Shown: positions 35,673-44,372 of the stretch, piece by piece
Layout of the letters: each line of letters opens with the position of its first letter
How positions within the stretch are numbered: position 1 is the first letter of the stretch
NCBI GenBank assembly: GCA_023415795.1
Contig: JAEZJG010000015.1
Coordinates: 1 to 64,000, forward strand
Length of the DNA: 64,000 bases
Source of the DNA: Bacillota bacterium
Lineage (GTDB): Bacteria > Bacillota > Clostridia > Christensenellales > SZUA-584
Reading direction: 5' to 3'
The notes under the pieces: model-generated
Told to the model about the DNA's origin: nothing
The model's database searches: none
Seen by the model: the letters and a program-made list of their open reading frames with translations, nothing else
Program-made: the position numbers and the translations under genes

Positions 35673-36437
35673 TTATTCTGCTGTGTCAAACACCCACTCG
35701 CGGGTGAGATCACCGCAGGTGACGGTGAGAATGGAGCCGTCACGGTAGACTCCGTCGGGTAATTCGCAAATGCCATCCTGTCTAAAATAATCTGTGAAAT
35801 CAATACTTTTCTTATTAAGCTGGTAAATATCCGGCAGCGGGTTTCCGTTGAGCGACAGACGCGCGGGAAACGGTGTACGGCGGACGCTGATATAGACCGT
35901 CACGTCTTCATCAGGAGGGATGGTTATCGGGATGGGATCGGATTCGTCAAAAGTCAGTGTATCGTCATAGTACGTTTCTTCACCTTTAACACGCACTTCG
36001 ATGATCCCGCCGCCATCCAGTTGGCTGCGGATAAATGATACGGTGAACCCACACAGAAAAGTAGATGCTGCGCAAGGAATCAGCAATAAGATAGAAACGA
36101 TTCTGCTTGCTGCAGAAAAGCTATACTTCGAAGCCTTTTTCCATTCTTCAGTATCCATTTGCAAAAGGGTGAATTTTGTACGCCTGTATTTAATTATCGG
36201 CAGGATAAAGAAGATCAAATAATAAGCAAAAAGAATGTCGATAGAAGTACCACTCCAAATAATACCTAACGCATCTAAAATGATACTTGCTATTAGAAGC
36301 ACTAAGAGTATACCTAAAACAATCCGAAGTACTAAGCTAATTTTCTTTTCAACAATTGCGAAGTATTGATCGTTACTTCTGATGTAGTTGCGTTCTCTGC
36401 GAAAGAAATAGTCTTTAAAAGTCGGCTTGTCGTTCAT
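35673..36437 (-). CDS. Membrane protein of unknown function with C-terminal beta-rich domain
   Basis: A 254-residue protein. ATG 36437 has AAGGAGGG upstream; the longer frame to 36575 does not. Residues 1-33 are charged and cytoplasmic; transmembrane helices are near 35-60, 66-84 and 112-135; residues 136-254 form a beta-rich, probably extracellular domain with many Asp and Pro residues (IPITIPPDEDVTVYISV). I recognise no family. The gene is lower in GC than its neighbours. It is convergent with the GGDEF-EAL pair and stands alone. Confidence 0.65.
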   Translation of the reverse strand: MNDKPTFKDYFFRRERNYIRSNDQYFAIVEKKISLVLRIVLGILLVLLIASIILDALGIIWSGTSIDILFAYYLIFFILPIIKYRRTKFTLLQMDTEEWKKASKYSFSAASRIVSILLLIPCAASTFLCGFTVSFIRSQLDGGGIIEVRVKGEETYYDDTLTFDESDPIPITIPPDEDVTVYISVRRTPFPARLSLNGNPLPDIYQLNKKSIDFTDYFRQDGICELPDGVYRDGSILTVTCGDLTREWVFDTAE

Positions 36438-36547
36438 GCACCCTCCTTGGTTGTATTGGGAGAGGAGTCTATATTTACTATAACACAAAACTGGAAGCTG
36501 CCGCAATGGATGACAATTTGATAATGTTCCGTCAGCGATGTCGAATA

Positions 36548-36590
36548 TAAAAACAGGGCTTCGGCGCTTTTGCAATGCCGGAGCCCTGTT
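36548..36590 (-). terminator. Intrinsic terminator of the sugar ABC operon
   Basis: On the minus strand, AACAGGGCTCCGGC and GCCGAAGCCCTGTT pair over 13 of 14 positions around an 11-base loop, then five T. It is about 70 bp after the permease stop and closes the minus-strand arm of the sugar locus. Confidence 0.8.
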
Positions 36591-36657
36591 TATGTGTTGT
36601 TTTGCGGCTGTATCGCACAGCCTGTATGCATCTGCCGGACGAAGGGGAAAGGCTTTT

Positions 36658-37620
36658 CTAGCGCTCTTTCTCCTTGCGCTGCAGCAGCACGGCGACGATG
36701 ATGATGATACCCTTGAACGCGTTCACGAGGTAAACGTCCACGCCGATGAGTGTCAGTATGTTGTTGATGATACCCAGTATCAATATACCGAATATGGTGC
36801 CGATGAGGCTGCCCTTGCCGCCTTCCATCGCGATGCCGCCCACAACCGCCATAGCGATGGCGTTAAGCTCATACGCGTTACCGGAGGAGGTCGAGTTGAT
36901 GGAGTTCATGCGCGAAGCTTCTGTGATGGCCGCCACAGCAACCGCGAAGCCCAGCAGCATGAAAGAGATGATGCGGATGCGGTCTGTGTTGATGCCCGAC
37001 AGGCGGGTGGCTTTCTCGTTGGAGCCTACGGCATAGATGTGACGCCCAAGGCGTGTATACTTCGAGATGTAGAAGTACAGCGCGAACATCAGCAGGAAGT
37101 ATACGATGGACATGGGCAGGAAGCCGAACAGGTTGGTGTTGGATATCGACTTGAACGCGTCTACCGTGCCCGTGAAGCCGCCGCCCTTCATGAAGAACAT
37201 GCAGAAGGAGCGATAGATGTATTGCATGCCCAGCGTCACGATGAAGGAAGGCACACGGCCCTTGGTAACCACAAGACCGACCAGGAAGGACAGCGTGCAG
37301 CTAAAAGCGATGGCTGCGATGATACCCAGCGCGATGTTGCCCGTGGTGTTGATGATCGTTATCAGCACTGCCGCCACAGCAACCAGCTGCGAGCTGACCG
37401 AAAGATCGATGTTGCCGGATATGATAACGAAGGACATACCAAAGGCGATGATGCCGATAACAGCGTTGTTGCGCAGTATGTTGATAAAGTTCTGCGGCGC
37501 TAGGAAGGTGGTGCCCTGAAGCAATGTAGCGATGATAATCATGCAGATTGTGACCAGTATGATGCTGTATTCGCTCGCAAGCTTCTTGAAACCAGATTTT
37601 ACGTTTCCGTTGTTTTGCAT
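36658..37620 (-). CDS. Sugar ABC transporter permease (RbsC family)
   Basis: A 320-residue inner-membrane permease of the ribose/galactose/allose (CUT2) group, with about nine or ten hydrophobic helices and the family segment NRIGGIE-like VVGGIAMEGGKGSLIGT near residues 250-265. In CUT2 systems two copies of one permease form the channel, which agrees with only one permease gene here. It is the last gene of the minus arm, 23 bp after the ATPase gene, and ends with a terminator. Confidence 0.9.
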   Translation of the reverse strand: MQNNGNVKSGFKKLASEYSIILVTICMIIIATLLQGTTFLAPQNFINILRNNAVIGIIAFGMSFVIISGNIDLSVSSQLVAVAAVLITIINTTGNIALGIIAAIAFSCTLSFLVGLVVTKGRVPSFIVTLGMQYIYRSFCMFFMKGGGFTGTVDAFKSISNTNLFGFLPMSIVYFLLMFALYFYISKYTRLGRHIYAVGSNEKATRLSGINTDRIRIISFMLLGFAVAVAAITEASRMNSINSTSSGNAYELNAIAMAVVGGIAMEGGKGSLIGTIFGILILGIINNILTLIGVDVYLVNAFKGIIIIVAVLLQRKEKER

Positions 37621-37643
37621 ACTCGTGTGTTCTCCTTAAATTA

Positions 37644-39155
37644 TTATAACAAACCGCCCGTGGACAGTATCATAATATTTTCTTCTGATATCTCTTTGCG
37701 GGAGAGCTCGCCGCGCATCTCGCCGTGATACATAACCATAACTCTGTCACAAAGCTTGAAGATTTCCTGCGCCTCGCCGCTGGCGACGATGACTGCCATG
37801 CCTTCCTTAGCAAGCTCCATAATCAGCGAGTAGATTTCGTTCTTCGCGCCGACGTCCACGCCTTGTGTGGGGTTGGAGAGTATCATTACATCCGGCTTGG
37901 CGATAATCCACTTGGACAGCACAACCTTTTGCTGGTTGCCGCCGGAGAGGCTGGTGATCTTGTTGGCGAGATTAGCCACCTTGATGCTCAGCTTTTCGCG
38001 ATACTCCTCAGCGGCCTTGCGCTCAAGCCGGGGGCGCAGTGTGGGGCCGGTGCGGAACTTATCCAGCGTCACGATCGTGATGTTTTCCTGAACGGAAAGG
38101 TCTTTGATGATGGCGTTCTCTTTACGGTTCGAAGGAAGAAACCCGATGCCATGCTTTTTGCCCTGAGAGGGGTGATTGATGGAAACCGGCTTGCCCTTGA
38201 GCTTGATGGTGCCTGAGGTTTTGTGCAGGTCTCCAAACAGCGCGCGGACAAGCTCGTCTTTGCCGTCGCCCAGAAGACCGGTAAGCCCCAGAATCTCGCC
38301 CTTGCGCAGCTTGAAGCTGATGTCTTTAACGCGGGTGTCTACCGTGAGGTTCTCGACTTCGAGCACCACATCGCCGATGTTGTGCTCTTCGTATATCTCA
38401 ACGCCCAGAACGTCGCGGCCCACCATCATGCGGGCGATGTCTGCCTGCGACACCTTGCAGCCGCCGGGCTGGCAGATGCAGCCGTCTGAGATTTTCTCGC
38501 CGTTACGCAAAACGGTATAGCTGTCGCAGAAGTCTACCACTTCGCCCAGCTTATGAGATATAAATATTACTGAAACGCCATGATCTGTGGTTAGCCCACG
38601 CATGATGGCAAAAACATTCTCGATTTCTTTTTGTGTCAGCGAGGTTGTCGGTTCGTCCATGATGATCAGCTTTGCGTTGCGTAACAAAGACTTAGCGATT
38701 TCGACAATCTGCTTATAGGATGTTTCAAGATCGCGCATCATCGATTTGGGATTTATCTTGATGTTCATGCGCGCGAAGACTTCTTCTGTTTGGCGGCACA
38801 TCTGCTTGACATCAAGCTTGCCGGTTTTAGAGCGCAGCTCGTAGCCTAAGAACATGTTTTCGTAAACCATGAGATCGTTCACAACGTTGAGTTCCTGATG
38901 AATAAAGGCAACGCCTTTAGCTTGAGAATCTGCGGGGCTGTTGAGCTTAACCTCTGTGCCAAAGAGGGCGATAGTTCCGCGATCCATGGGGGTGACACCA
39001 CCTAAGATGTTCATCAAGGTCGTTTTTCCCGCGCCATTTTCCCCCAACAGTGCGTGAATTTCTCCCTGTTTGACGACGAAATCGACTCCTCTGAGAACGG
39101 ACACGCCGCTGTACGATTTATCGATTCCCGTCATTTGCAATGCGTTTTCAGCCAT
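37644..39155 (-). CDS. Sugar ABC transporter ATP-binding protein (RbsA/MglA type, two ATPase domains)
   Basis: A 503-residue fused double ATPase. The first domain has Walker A GENGAGKT (38-45) and Walker B LIIMDEPT, but its signature, normally LSxGxxQ, reads LETSYKQ. The second domain has a GLLGDGKDE P-loop that is degenerate, as usual in this family, and an intact LSGGNQQK signature. In CUT2 ATPases one composite site does most of the work. The start ATG 39155 (MAENALQM) has AAGGAG upstream and is preferred over 39197. It is cotranscribed with the binding protein and permease. Confidence 0.9.
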   Translation of the reverse strand: MAENALQMTGIDKSYSGVSVLRGVDFVVKQGEIHALLGENGAGKTTLMNILGGVTPMDRGTIALFGTEVKLNSPADSQAKGVAFIHQELNVVNDLMVYENMFLGYELRSKTGKLDVKQMCRQTEEVFARMNIKINPKSMMRDLETSYKQIVEIAKSLLRNAKLIIMDEPTTSLTQKEIENVFAIMRGLTTDHGVSVIFISHKLGEVVDFCDSYTVLRNGEKISDGCICQPGGCKVSQADIARMMVGRDVLGVEIYEEHNIGDVVLEVENLTVDTRVKDISFKLRKGEILGLTGLLGDGKDELVRALFGDLHKTSGTIKLKGKPVSINHPSQGKKHGIGFLPSNRKENAIIKDLSVQENITIVTLDKFRTGPTLRPRLERKAAEEYREKLSIKVANLANKITSLSGGNQQKVVLSKWIIAKPDVMILSNPTQGVDVGAKNEIYSLIMELAKEGMAVIVASGEAQEIFKLCDRVMVMYHGEMRGELSRKEISEENIMILSTGGLL

Positions 39156-39268
39156 GCTTTTTCTCCTTGCATGTATCGTCTTTATTTGCGGCGACAATAA
39201 CCGCAGAAATTTTGCCTCAAGGGGAGGCAGCGCCCCCCCTTGAAGCGAGTGTTCCTAAATGCTAGTCC

Positions 39269-40303
39269 TCAGAACGGAGCATCCGGGGTGATGTGGTTCT
39301 CATCCAGCCAAGCCTGGTAGGTGTCCTTTGTCAGGCTCTTAGCGGGGATGATGGTCTTCTGGTCAAAGCTTTCGCCATTGATCAGGCCAGCAGCGATCTC
39401 AACGCACTTGATCATCATGTAGGGATCATACGTCTGAGAAGAAATCGCCATTTCCGGATACTGGTCCATAACCTTGAAGTATGCCTGAGCGCCGCCGCCG
39501 CCAGTGATGGCTTTGATTTCGCCCATACGGCCGTTCTCAACGATAGCCTGGATCAGGCCGATGGAGAGCTCGTCGTCGGTGGAGTAGATGGCGTCGATTC
39601 CGTCCGGATGAGCGGTCAGAACGTCGGTCATCAGCGCCAGACCGGATTCGGGAGCGCCGTTCGGTGCGCCGTACTCATCCAGCACTTTGATGTTAGGATA
39701 CTTTTCGGCAATGGTGTCTCTAAATCCTTGTACGCGAACATTGAAAATTTCGCCGTAGGCAGGAATGTTAGCGATAACGACATCGCCTTCGCCGCCCAGG
39801 ATCTCGCCGATGTACTCAGCGCCCAGAACGCCCATCTGGTAGTTGTCGCCAGCTACGTAGTAATCCGGCTGAACAGCACCCAGCGTGCGGTCGAAGTTGA
39901 TCAGCGTGATGCCGGCATCCTGAATTCTCTGTGCAGCCGCTTCGAGGGTATCGTTGTGCGGGAAGAGAATGATGTACTTGCAGCCCAGCTGGATCAGCTC
40001 ATCAATCTGGTTAGCCTGGTCGTTTTCGCTAGCGGACGCAACAAGGCGATAGTTGAGGCCAAGTCTGTCAGCCGTCGTCTTAGCAGCCCACTGAACCGCA
40101 GCAACCCAGCCTGTGGGAGCTTCGGGAACAGCGATACCAACCAGCGGCTGGTCGCCAGCCGGTTCTTCCGCAGCAGGAGCTTCCGTAGCAGCAGGAGCTT
40201 CGGTAGCAGCCGGAGCTTCCGACGGTGCAGGAGCAGAGCTGGTGCAAGCCGCCAGACCAATCGCAAGTATCAGAGATAATGCGATCATAAGAATCTTTTT
40301 CAT
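39269..40303 (-). CDS. Sugar ABC transporter substrate-binding lipoprotein (RbsB type)
   Basis: A 344-residue lipoprotein. ATG 40303 has AGGAGGAAT upstream; the long frame beyond it is not real. The signal peptide ends with lipobox GLAAC and acylated Cys20. A spacer of repeated EAPAAT units (about 24-46) links to a two-lobed type I periplasmic-binding domain with IILFPHNDTLEAA and YSTDDELSIGL, as in ribose/allose-type binding proteins. It delivers a monosaccharide or polyol to the ATPase/permease. The gene immediately upstream encodes a ketose 3-epimerase, which suggests a ketose or its precursor as ligand (inference). Confidence 0.9.
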   Translation of the reverse strand: MKKILMIALSLILAIGLAACTSSAPAPSEAPAATEAPAATEAPAAEEPAGDQPLVGIAVPEAPTGWVAAVQWAAKTTADRLGLNYRLVASASENDQANQIDELIQLGCKYIILFPHNDTLEAAAQRIQDAGITLINFDRTLGAVQPDYYVAGDNYQMGVLGAEYIGEILGGEGDVVIANIPAYGEIFNVRVQGFRDTIAEKYPNIKVLDEYGAPNGAPESGLALMTDVLTAHPDGIDAIYSTDDELSIGLIQAIVENGRMGEIKAITGGGGAQAYFKVMDQYPEMAISSQTYDPYMMIKCVEIAAGLINGESFDQKTIIPAKSLTKDTYQAWLDENHITPDAPF

Positions 40304-40361
40304 GTGTCTATTCCTCCTATTTTTTAATTTTCCGCAGCTTACGCCGCAGAAAAACAGATAA

Positions 40362-41213
40362 TCATTGGTTGAAAAGGGCGTTGAGGAACCGGTAACCATT
40401 GATCGCCAGAGCGTCTGGGCTGGAGGCCAGCGGACGCCACAAGGAAACAGCCTTGGCAATCTCTTTGATTTCGGGCGTGAAGCTTTCGATGACGACGGGG
40501 CCTGTATAATCCACGTCAATCAGCGCTTGGCGTATCGCCTGCCAGTCAAAATGGTCTTCTCCCGGAGTTCCCCGGTTGTTAGAGCAGGAATGAAAATCAA
40601 ATATTTTGCCCTTTGCCATGCGAATAGCGGCAGGCAAAGAGGTTTCTTCAACGTTCATGTGGAAGGTATCCAGCAGAAATCCCGCATAGGGGTTATCCAC
40701 CATCTGCAGAAACTCAAGACCCTGTTCCACCGTGTTCATGAAATCGGTCTCGAAACGGTTAAGCGGCTCTATGGCCAGCTGCACATTCTTTTTGCATGCG
40801 TAGTCCGCGACTATTTTCATATTTTCAACAGCCAGCGCGGTTTGCCGCTTTTTCTCGTCCGCTGTGGCAAGACGGGTTCTGCCGACGGCGGCATACATGG
40901 GGCCGGCGACGTAGGGAGAACCCACGGCCTGCGCCATATCGATAAGCGTCTTTATGTAGGCGATGCCGTTTTCACGGTATTCGGCAACATCACTGCTGAT
41001 ATCGCGCGATTCGCCGAACGCGCCGCATATGGTGACATCGATGCCGACGCGCTGTGCCTCGTCGCGCACTTGTGCGATGTCGATGGCTTCCGGGTTTTCA
41101 ACCGCGATTTCATAGATGTCAAAGCCAATGCTTTTGGCGTGAGAAAGCTGTTCCAGACGTTCGGTAGAGAAGGGGGATACCCAAATGAATGAGCTTGCAC
41201 CAATCTTAGTCAT
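40362..41213 (-). CDS. Ketose 3-epimerase (D-allulose/D-tagatose 3-epimerase family)
   Basis: A 283-residue TIM-barrel sugar epimerase. Metal and catalytic residues can be read in order: Glu in IEPLNRFETDF, Asp in LLDTFHMNVEETS, His in DFHSC and Glu in VVIESF. The LDTFHMN(I/V)EETS segment is typical of allulose/tagatose 3-epimerases and the L-ribulose 3-epimerases. It would interconvert D-fructose/D-allulose, D-sorbose/D-tagatose or a similar pair. It lies between the VOC gene and the transporter genes of the minus arm. Confidence 0.85.
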   Translation of the reverse strand: MTKIGASSFIWVSPFSTERLEQLSHAKSIGFDIYEIAVENPEAIDIAQVRDEAQRVGIDVTICGAFGESRDISSDVAEYRENGIAYIKTLIDMAQAVGSPYVAGPMYAAVGRTRLATADEKKRQTALAVENMKIVADYACKKNVQLAIEPLNRFETDFMNTVEQGLEFLQMVDNPYAGFLLDTFHMNVEETSLPAAIRMAKGKIFDFHSCSNNRGTPGEDHFDWQAIRQALIDVDYTGPVVIESFTPEIKEIAKAVSLWRPLASSPDALAINGYRFLNALFNQ

Positions 41214-41258
41214 AATATCCTCCTTGATTTGTGTCTTTCAGAACTTAAAGGGGGCTTA

Positions 41259-41648
41259 TCAGAGATCCTCGCACAGCTCGATAACGACGCCGTTCGGATC
41301 CTTAAAGAGCAATACCTTTTTGCCAAGGTGGGAAAGATCGCACAGGGGTAATGTAAATTCGACGTTGTGCTTTTTCAGGTGTTCGTTCCAAGCCTCGATG
41401 TCCGTCACGCTGAGACAGAAGTGACCGACACCCGATTTGTCCGGCGCAGCTTCGCTGTAGCTGATGGGCTGCTCGTGATCGAACAGCTCCACTGCGCTGG
41501 TGTCGTTAACCTTCATGTAAACAAGCGTGTTGTCGCCATTGGGAACACGTTTTGTTTCTGTTAAACCTAAAACCTCGGTATAGAACCGGACAGATTTGTT
41601 GATATCAACCGTGTTGACGGCGATATGGTCGAACGTATGCAATTTCAT
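41259..41648 (-). CDS. VOC family metalloprotein of the sugar operon
   Basis: A 129-residue glyoxalase-fold protein. His8 (FDHIAV), His76 (VGHFCL) and the final Glu (VVIELCED) are in metal-ligand positions, with an extra acidic ligand likely near AVELFDH. It could detoxify a reactive aldehyde made in the pathway (lactoylglutathione-lyase-like or methylglyoxal-related), or isomerise a keto-sugar. It lies 8 bp after the kinase gene, clearly within the operon. Confidence 0.8.
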   Translation of the reverse strand: MKLHTFDHIAVNTVDINKSVRFYTEVLGLTETKRVPNGDNTLVYMKVNDTSAVELFDHEQPISYSEAAPDKSGVGHFCLSVTDIEAWNEHLKKHNVEFTLPLCDLSHLGKKVLLFKDPNGVVIELCEDL

Positions 41649-41656
41649 AAGCTTGT

Positions 41657-43201
41657 TTACCTTCCTGCTGCCAGTTTGTCGCCCGTCTGTGCCAGCCAGC
41701 CTGCGATATAGCGGGACATTTCGTAGTGCGGGCGGTAGAGGGCTGTATTGGCTTTGTCGGGCTTTTCTATGCTTTGGAGCTGATGTGCTTTATCAATGGT
41801 TGTATAGTCTGTCCAAAGACCAAGACCAAATGCCGCGAGCGCCGCTGCGCCCAGTGACGCCGCATTCTGATCCACATTTGTCTTGACCATGTTTCTGTCG
41901 AATATGTCCGCGAACATTTGCCGCCAGTAGGGGCTTTTCGCTCCGCCGCCCACCATGAGCAGCTCGGGTACGGAAACGCCGCAGCTTTCCAGCACGGTCA
42001 TCGCATACCACAGATTGAATGTGATGCCCTCCAGCGCCGCGCGGACCATGTCGCTGCGGTTGTGAGAGAGCTGCAAACCGACGAAACCGCCCACGATGCT
42101 GGGGCTTTGCTCGATCATGGCGCCGCCGGCAAGGCTGGGGTTAAACTGGAGGTTGTTCGCGCCCACGGGGGACTGCGCCGCCAGCTCGTTCATTGCGATA
42201 TAGGCATCGGGGATGAGCCCCGCTTTTTCCTGTGCGACTAGATCGGGGCACAGCACGTCGCGCACCCAGCGGAAGCTGGAGCCTGCGGCAAAAATGCTGG
42301 TCGCCGAAGCGTACATGCCGTCGATGACGTGTGCGAAGATAAAGGGCTTCTTCTGTGCGTCTACCAGCGGCTTGTCGCTGACTACCGCGATCCACGAGGA
42401 GGAGCCGAGCGAGATATAAGCCCGTCCGTTCTCGATGCCGCGTGCGCCCAGCGCCATGCACGAATTGTCTACGCCGCCCGCCACCACCTTGACGCTGGGG
42501 GAGAGGCCAAGCTCTGCCGCCGCTTGGGGCGTTAAGCTGCCGATCACTTCGTGCGAGCGCAATATTTCAGGAAACAGATCCCGGCGAAGACCGGAGGCCT
42601 GTATGTAGTTCTCGTCGTAGCTGTTTTTCAGCAGGTCGTAGACACCGCTGCCCGACGCATAGGAATGGTCGGTACACATCACGCCCGTCAGGCGCAGGTT
42701 GCAGTAGTCCTTGGAACCCAGTATGCGGTATGTGTTGGCGTACATGTCGGGCTCGTTGTCGCGATACCACATCATCTTGAAAACGGAATAGCATTCGGCG
42801 GGAAAGCCGTTGCCCGTTTTGGCATACCATTCGTCGTAGGAAACCTTGGAGAAAAACTGCTTCGTCTGCTGCCGGGAACGCGTGTCACTCCAAATGGGTG
42901 TCATGGCGCGCAGAAGATGACCGTTTTTGTCCACCGGCACCACGCCGAGGGAATGACCGGATATGGACAGACCGACAACGCTTTGCGGATCAACGCCGCT
43001 CTTTTGGAGCAGCAGCTGAGTTGTGCTGCAGATGCCGTCGTACCAAACATCGGGCGACTGCTCGTGAAAGTCGCTGCCGGTGTAGACCACATCGTACTGA
43101 CTGAAGGTATCGCAGTGGGAATGGCCGTCAAGGTCGAACAACGACGCTTTGATGCCGCCCGTTCCCAGATCGTAAGCGATAATCATATCTTTTTTAAGCA
43201 T
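41657..43201 (-). CDS. FGGY-family carbohydrate kinase (xylulokinase-like)
   Basis: A 514-residue sugar kinase with the FGGY/actin-like fold. The phosphate-1 loop IAYDLGTGGIKASLFD is at about 7-22; the sugar-binding part contains GHSLGVVPVD; the C-terminal adenine-binding segment reads MVGGGAKSPYWRQMFADIF, close to the FGGY signature 2 of xylulokinases. It is expected to phosphorylate a ketose such as xylulose, ribulose or allulose; specificity cannot be read. The gene follows deoC after 7 bp and precedes the VOC gene after 8 bp. Confidence 0.88.
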   Translation of the reverse strand: MLKKDMIIAYDLGTGGIKASLFDLDGHSHCDTFSQYDVVYTGSDFHEQSPDVWYDGICSTTQLLLQKSGVDPQSVVGLSISGHSLGVVPVDKNGHLLRAMTPIWSDTRSRQQTKQFFSKVSYDEWYAKTGNGFPAECYSVFKMMWYRDNEPDMYANTYRILGSKDYCNLRLTGVMCTDHSYASGSGVYDLLKNSYDENYIQASGLRRDLFPEILRSHEVIGSLTPQAAAELGLSPSVKVVAGGVDNSCMALGARGIENGRAYISLGSSSWIAVVSDKPLVDAQKKPFIFAHVIDGMYASATSIFAAGSSFRWVRDVLCPDLVAQEKAGLIPDAYIAMNELAAQSPVGANNLQFNPSLAGGAMIEQSPSIVGGFVGLQLSHNRSDMVRAALEGITFNLWYAMTVLESCGVSVPELLMVGGGAKSPYWRQMFADIFDRNMVKTNVDQNAASLGAAALAAFGLGLWTDYTTIDKAHQLQSIEKPDKANTALYRPHYEMSRYIAGWLAQTGDKLAAGR

Positions 43202-43208
43202 GCAGTGA

Positions 43209-43883
43209 TCACTCCTGATTGAAGCTTTCTACGATGGACAGCGCCGATGCGATGTTGATGCCGAAGCGCTCAACGCCCAGAGCAGTCAGTGCGTCGAATT
43301 CCTCGCGGGTGCGGACGCCGCCGGCGGCCTTCACCTGCACCTTGCCGTGTGTCAGCTCCTTGATGCGTGCAATGCGCGCTATGTTGGCATCGCCGGGAAC
43401 CCAGCCGGTGCCGGTTTTCAGGAAGTGAGCGCCGCTGTCCGCGACGATGCCGCAGGCGTCTGCGATCTCGCTGTCGGACAGGCAGTTCAGCTCGATAATA
43501 ACCTTAATGAGTATGTTCTGCGGCGCCAGAGCGATGATCTGCTTAAGCTCGCTGCTGACGTAGTCGAATTCGCGGTTTTTGAATTTGCCGACGTTCATCA
43601 CGATGTCCATTTCTTCCACGCCATCTGCGATGAGCTGCTCGGCTTCCAGCATTTTAATCTGCGTTTTGTGACCGCCACCGGGGAAACCCACGGGTGCGCC
43701 CACTCGGATGTCCGGGTCGTTCACGAGCATTTCGCTGACTGTTTTTGTCCAGCAGGGCAGCGTATGCACGTTGATAAAACGATAACGGCGGGCAATGTCC
43801 ACCATTTCGGTGATATCGGCAAGACAATGGTGCGTTCTTACAGCGCTGATGTCTATCAGCCGGGCTGCTTCTTTAGCTGTCAT
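43209..43883 (-). CDS. deoC: Deoxyribose-phosphate aldolase family protein
   Basis: A 224-residue class I aldolase (DERA). The Schiff-base lysine is Lys156 in HFLKTGTG, Asp93 in MDIVMNVG and Lys185 in VKAAGGVR complete the proton relay, so the active site is whole. The classical reaction splits 2-deoxyribose-5-phosphate into glyceraldehyde-3-phosphate and acetaldehyde. Because it heads an operon of transporter, ketose epimerase and ketose kinase genes and not nucleoside genes, it may act on a different sugar phosphate (inference). GAGGGA precedes the ATG. It faces the LacI-type regulator across 489 bp. Confidence 0.88.
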   Translation of the reverse strand: MTAKEAARLIDISAVRTHHCLADITEMVDIARRYRFINVHTLPCWTKTVSEMLVNDPDIRVGAPVGFPGGGHKTQIKMLEAEQLIADGVEEMDIVMNVGKFKNREFDYVSSELKQIIALAPQNILIKVIIELNCLSDSEIADACGIVADSGAHFLKTGTGWVPGDANIARIARIKELTHGKVQVKAAGGVRTREEFDALTALGVERFGINIASALSIVESFNQE

Positions 43884-44372
43884 TAAATTGAATCCCTCAC
43901 ACGAAAATTATGACACGTTCCAATTGGTATTCTATATTGAGTTTGCGATAATTGCAACTGTTTTTTTAAAAACTTTAAAATTACAGCAAAAAAATGAGTT
44001 TTTATAGGGCTGTGAAACTCAAATAATCGGCTTAAATAAAGGCTTTTAAGCATCTGGGTATACAATCGCGGACGAATGTTTTATAATAGCACAAGGGGGA
44101 TGTTTTACACACAATCGACAGGAAACGATAATAGAAATGTGGCGAAATGATAACGAAAACGAAATCAAATAACAGTATTTAATAATATAATTAATTTGAA
44201 CTGTTCCAAAAATGGGAATTTAGAGGGAAATTTTTTTTGGAGATATGACGGCGTTATCAATTCCGGCTTGTAAAAAGGAATTGGCGTGGTATGATGGTAA
44301 CACAAAGCCATAATACGGAAATACATGTTTTTTATGGACAACATTATATATTGATGAACGGGGTATGATGGA
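43884..44372. promoter_or_regulatory. Divergent control region between deoC operon and the LacI-SBP regulator
   Basis: AT-rich 489-bp gap. Reading right, TTGTAA (44268-44273) and TATGAT (44290-44295) with 16-bp spacing give a plausible promoter for the regulator. A promoter for deoC must lie here on the minus strand, but the candidates (for example around a TTATAATAG block at 44081-44089) have poor -35 boxes. An interrupted repeat of GATAATAG/GATAACG type occurs at 44127-44155 and may bind the regulator; no perfect LacI-style palindrome was found. Confidence 0.5.
44268..44295 (+). promoter_or_regulatory. Putative promoter of the LacI-SBP regulator gene
   Basis: TTGTAA and TATGAT, 16 bp apart, 78 bp before the ATG. 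Confidence 0.45.
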
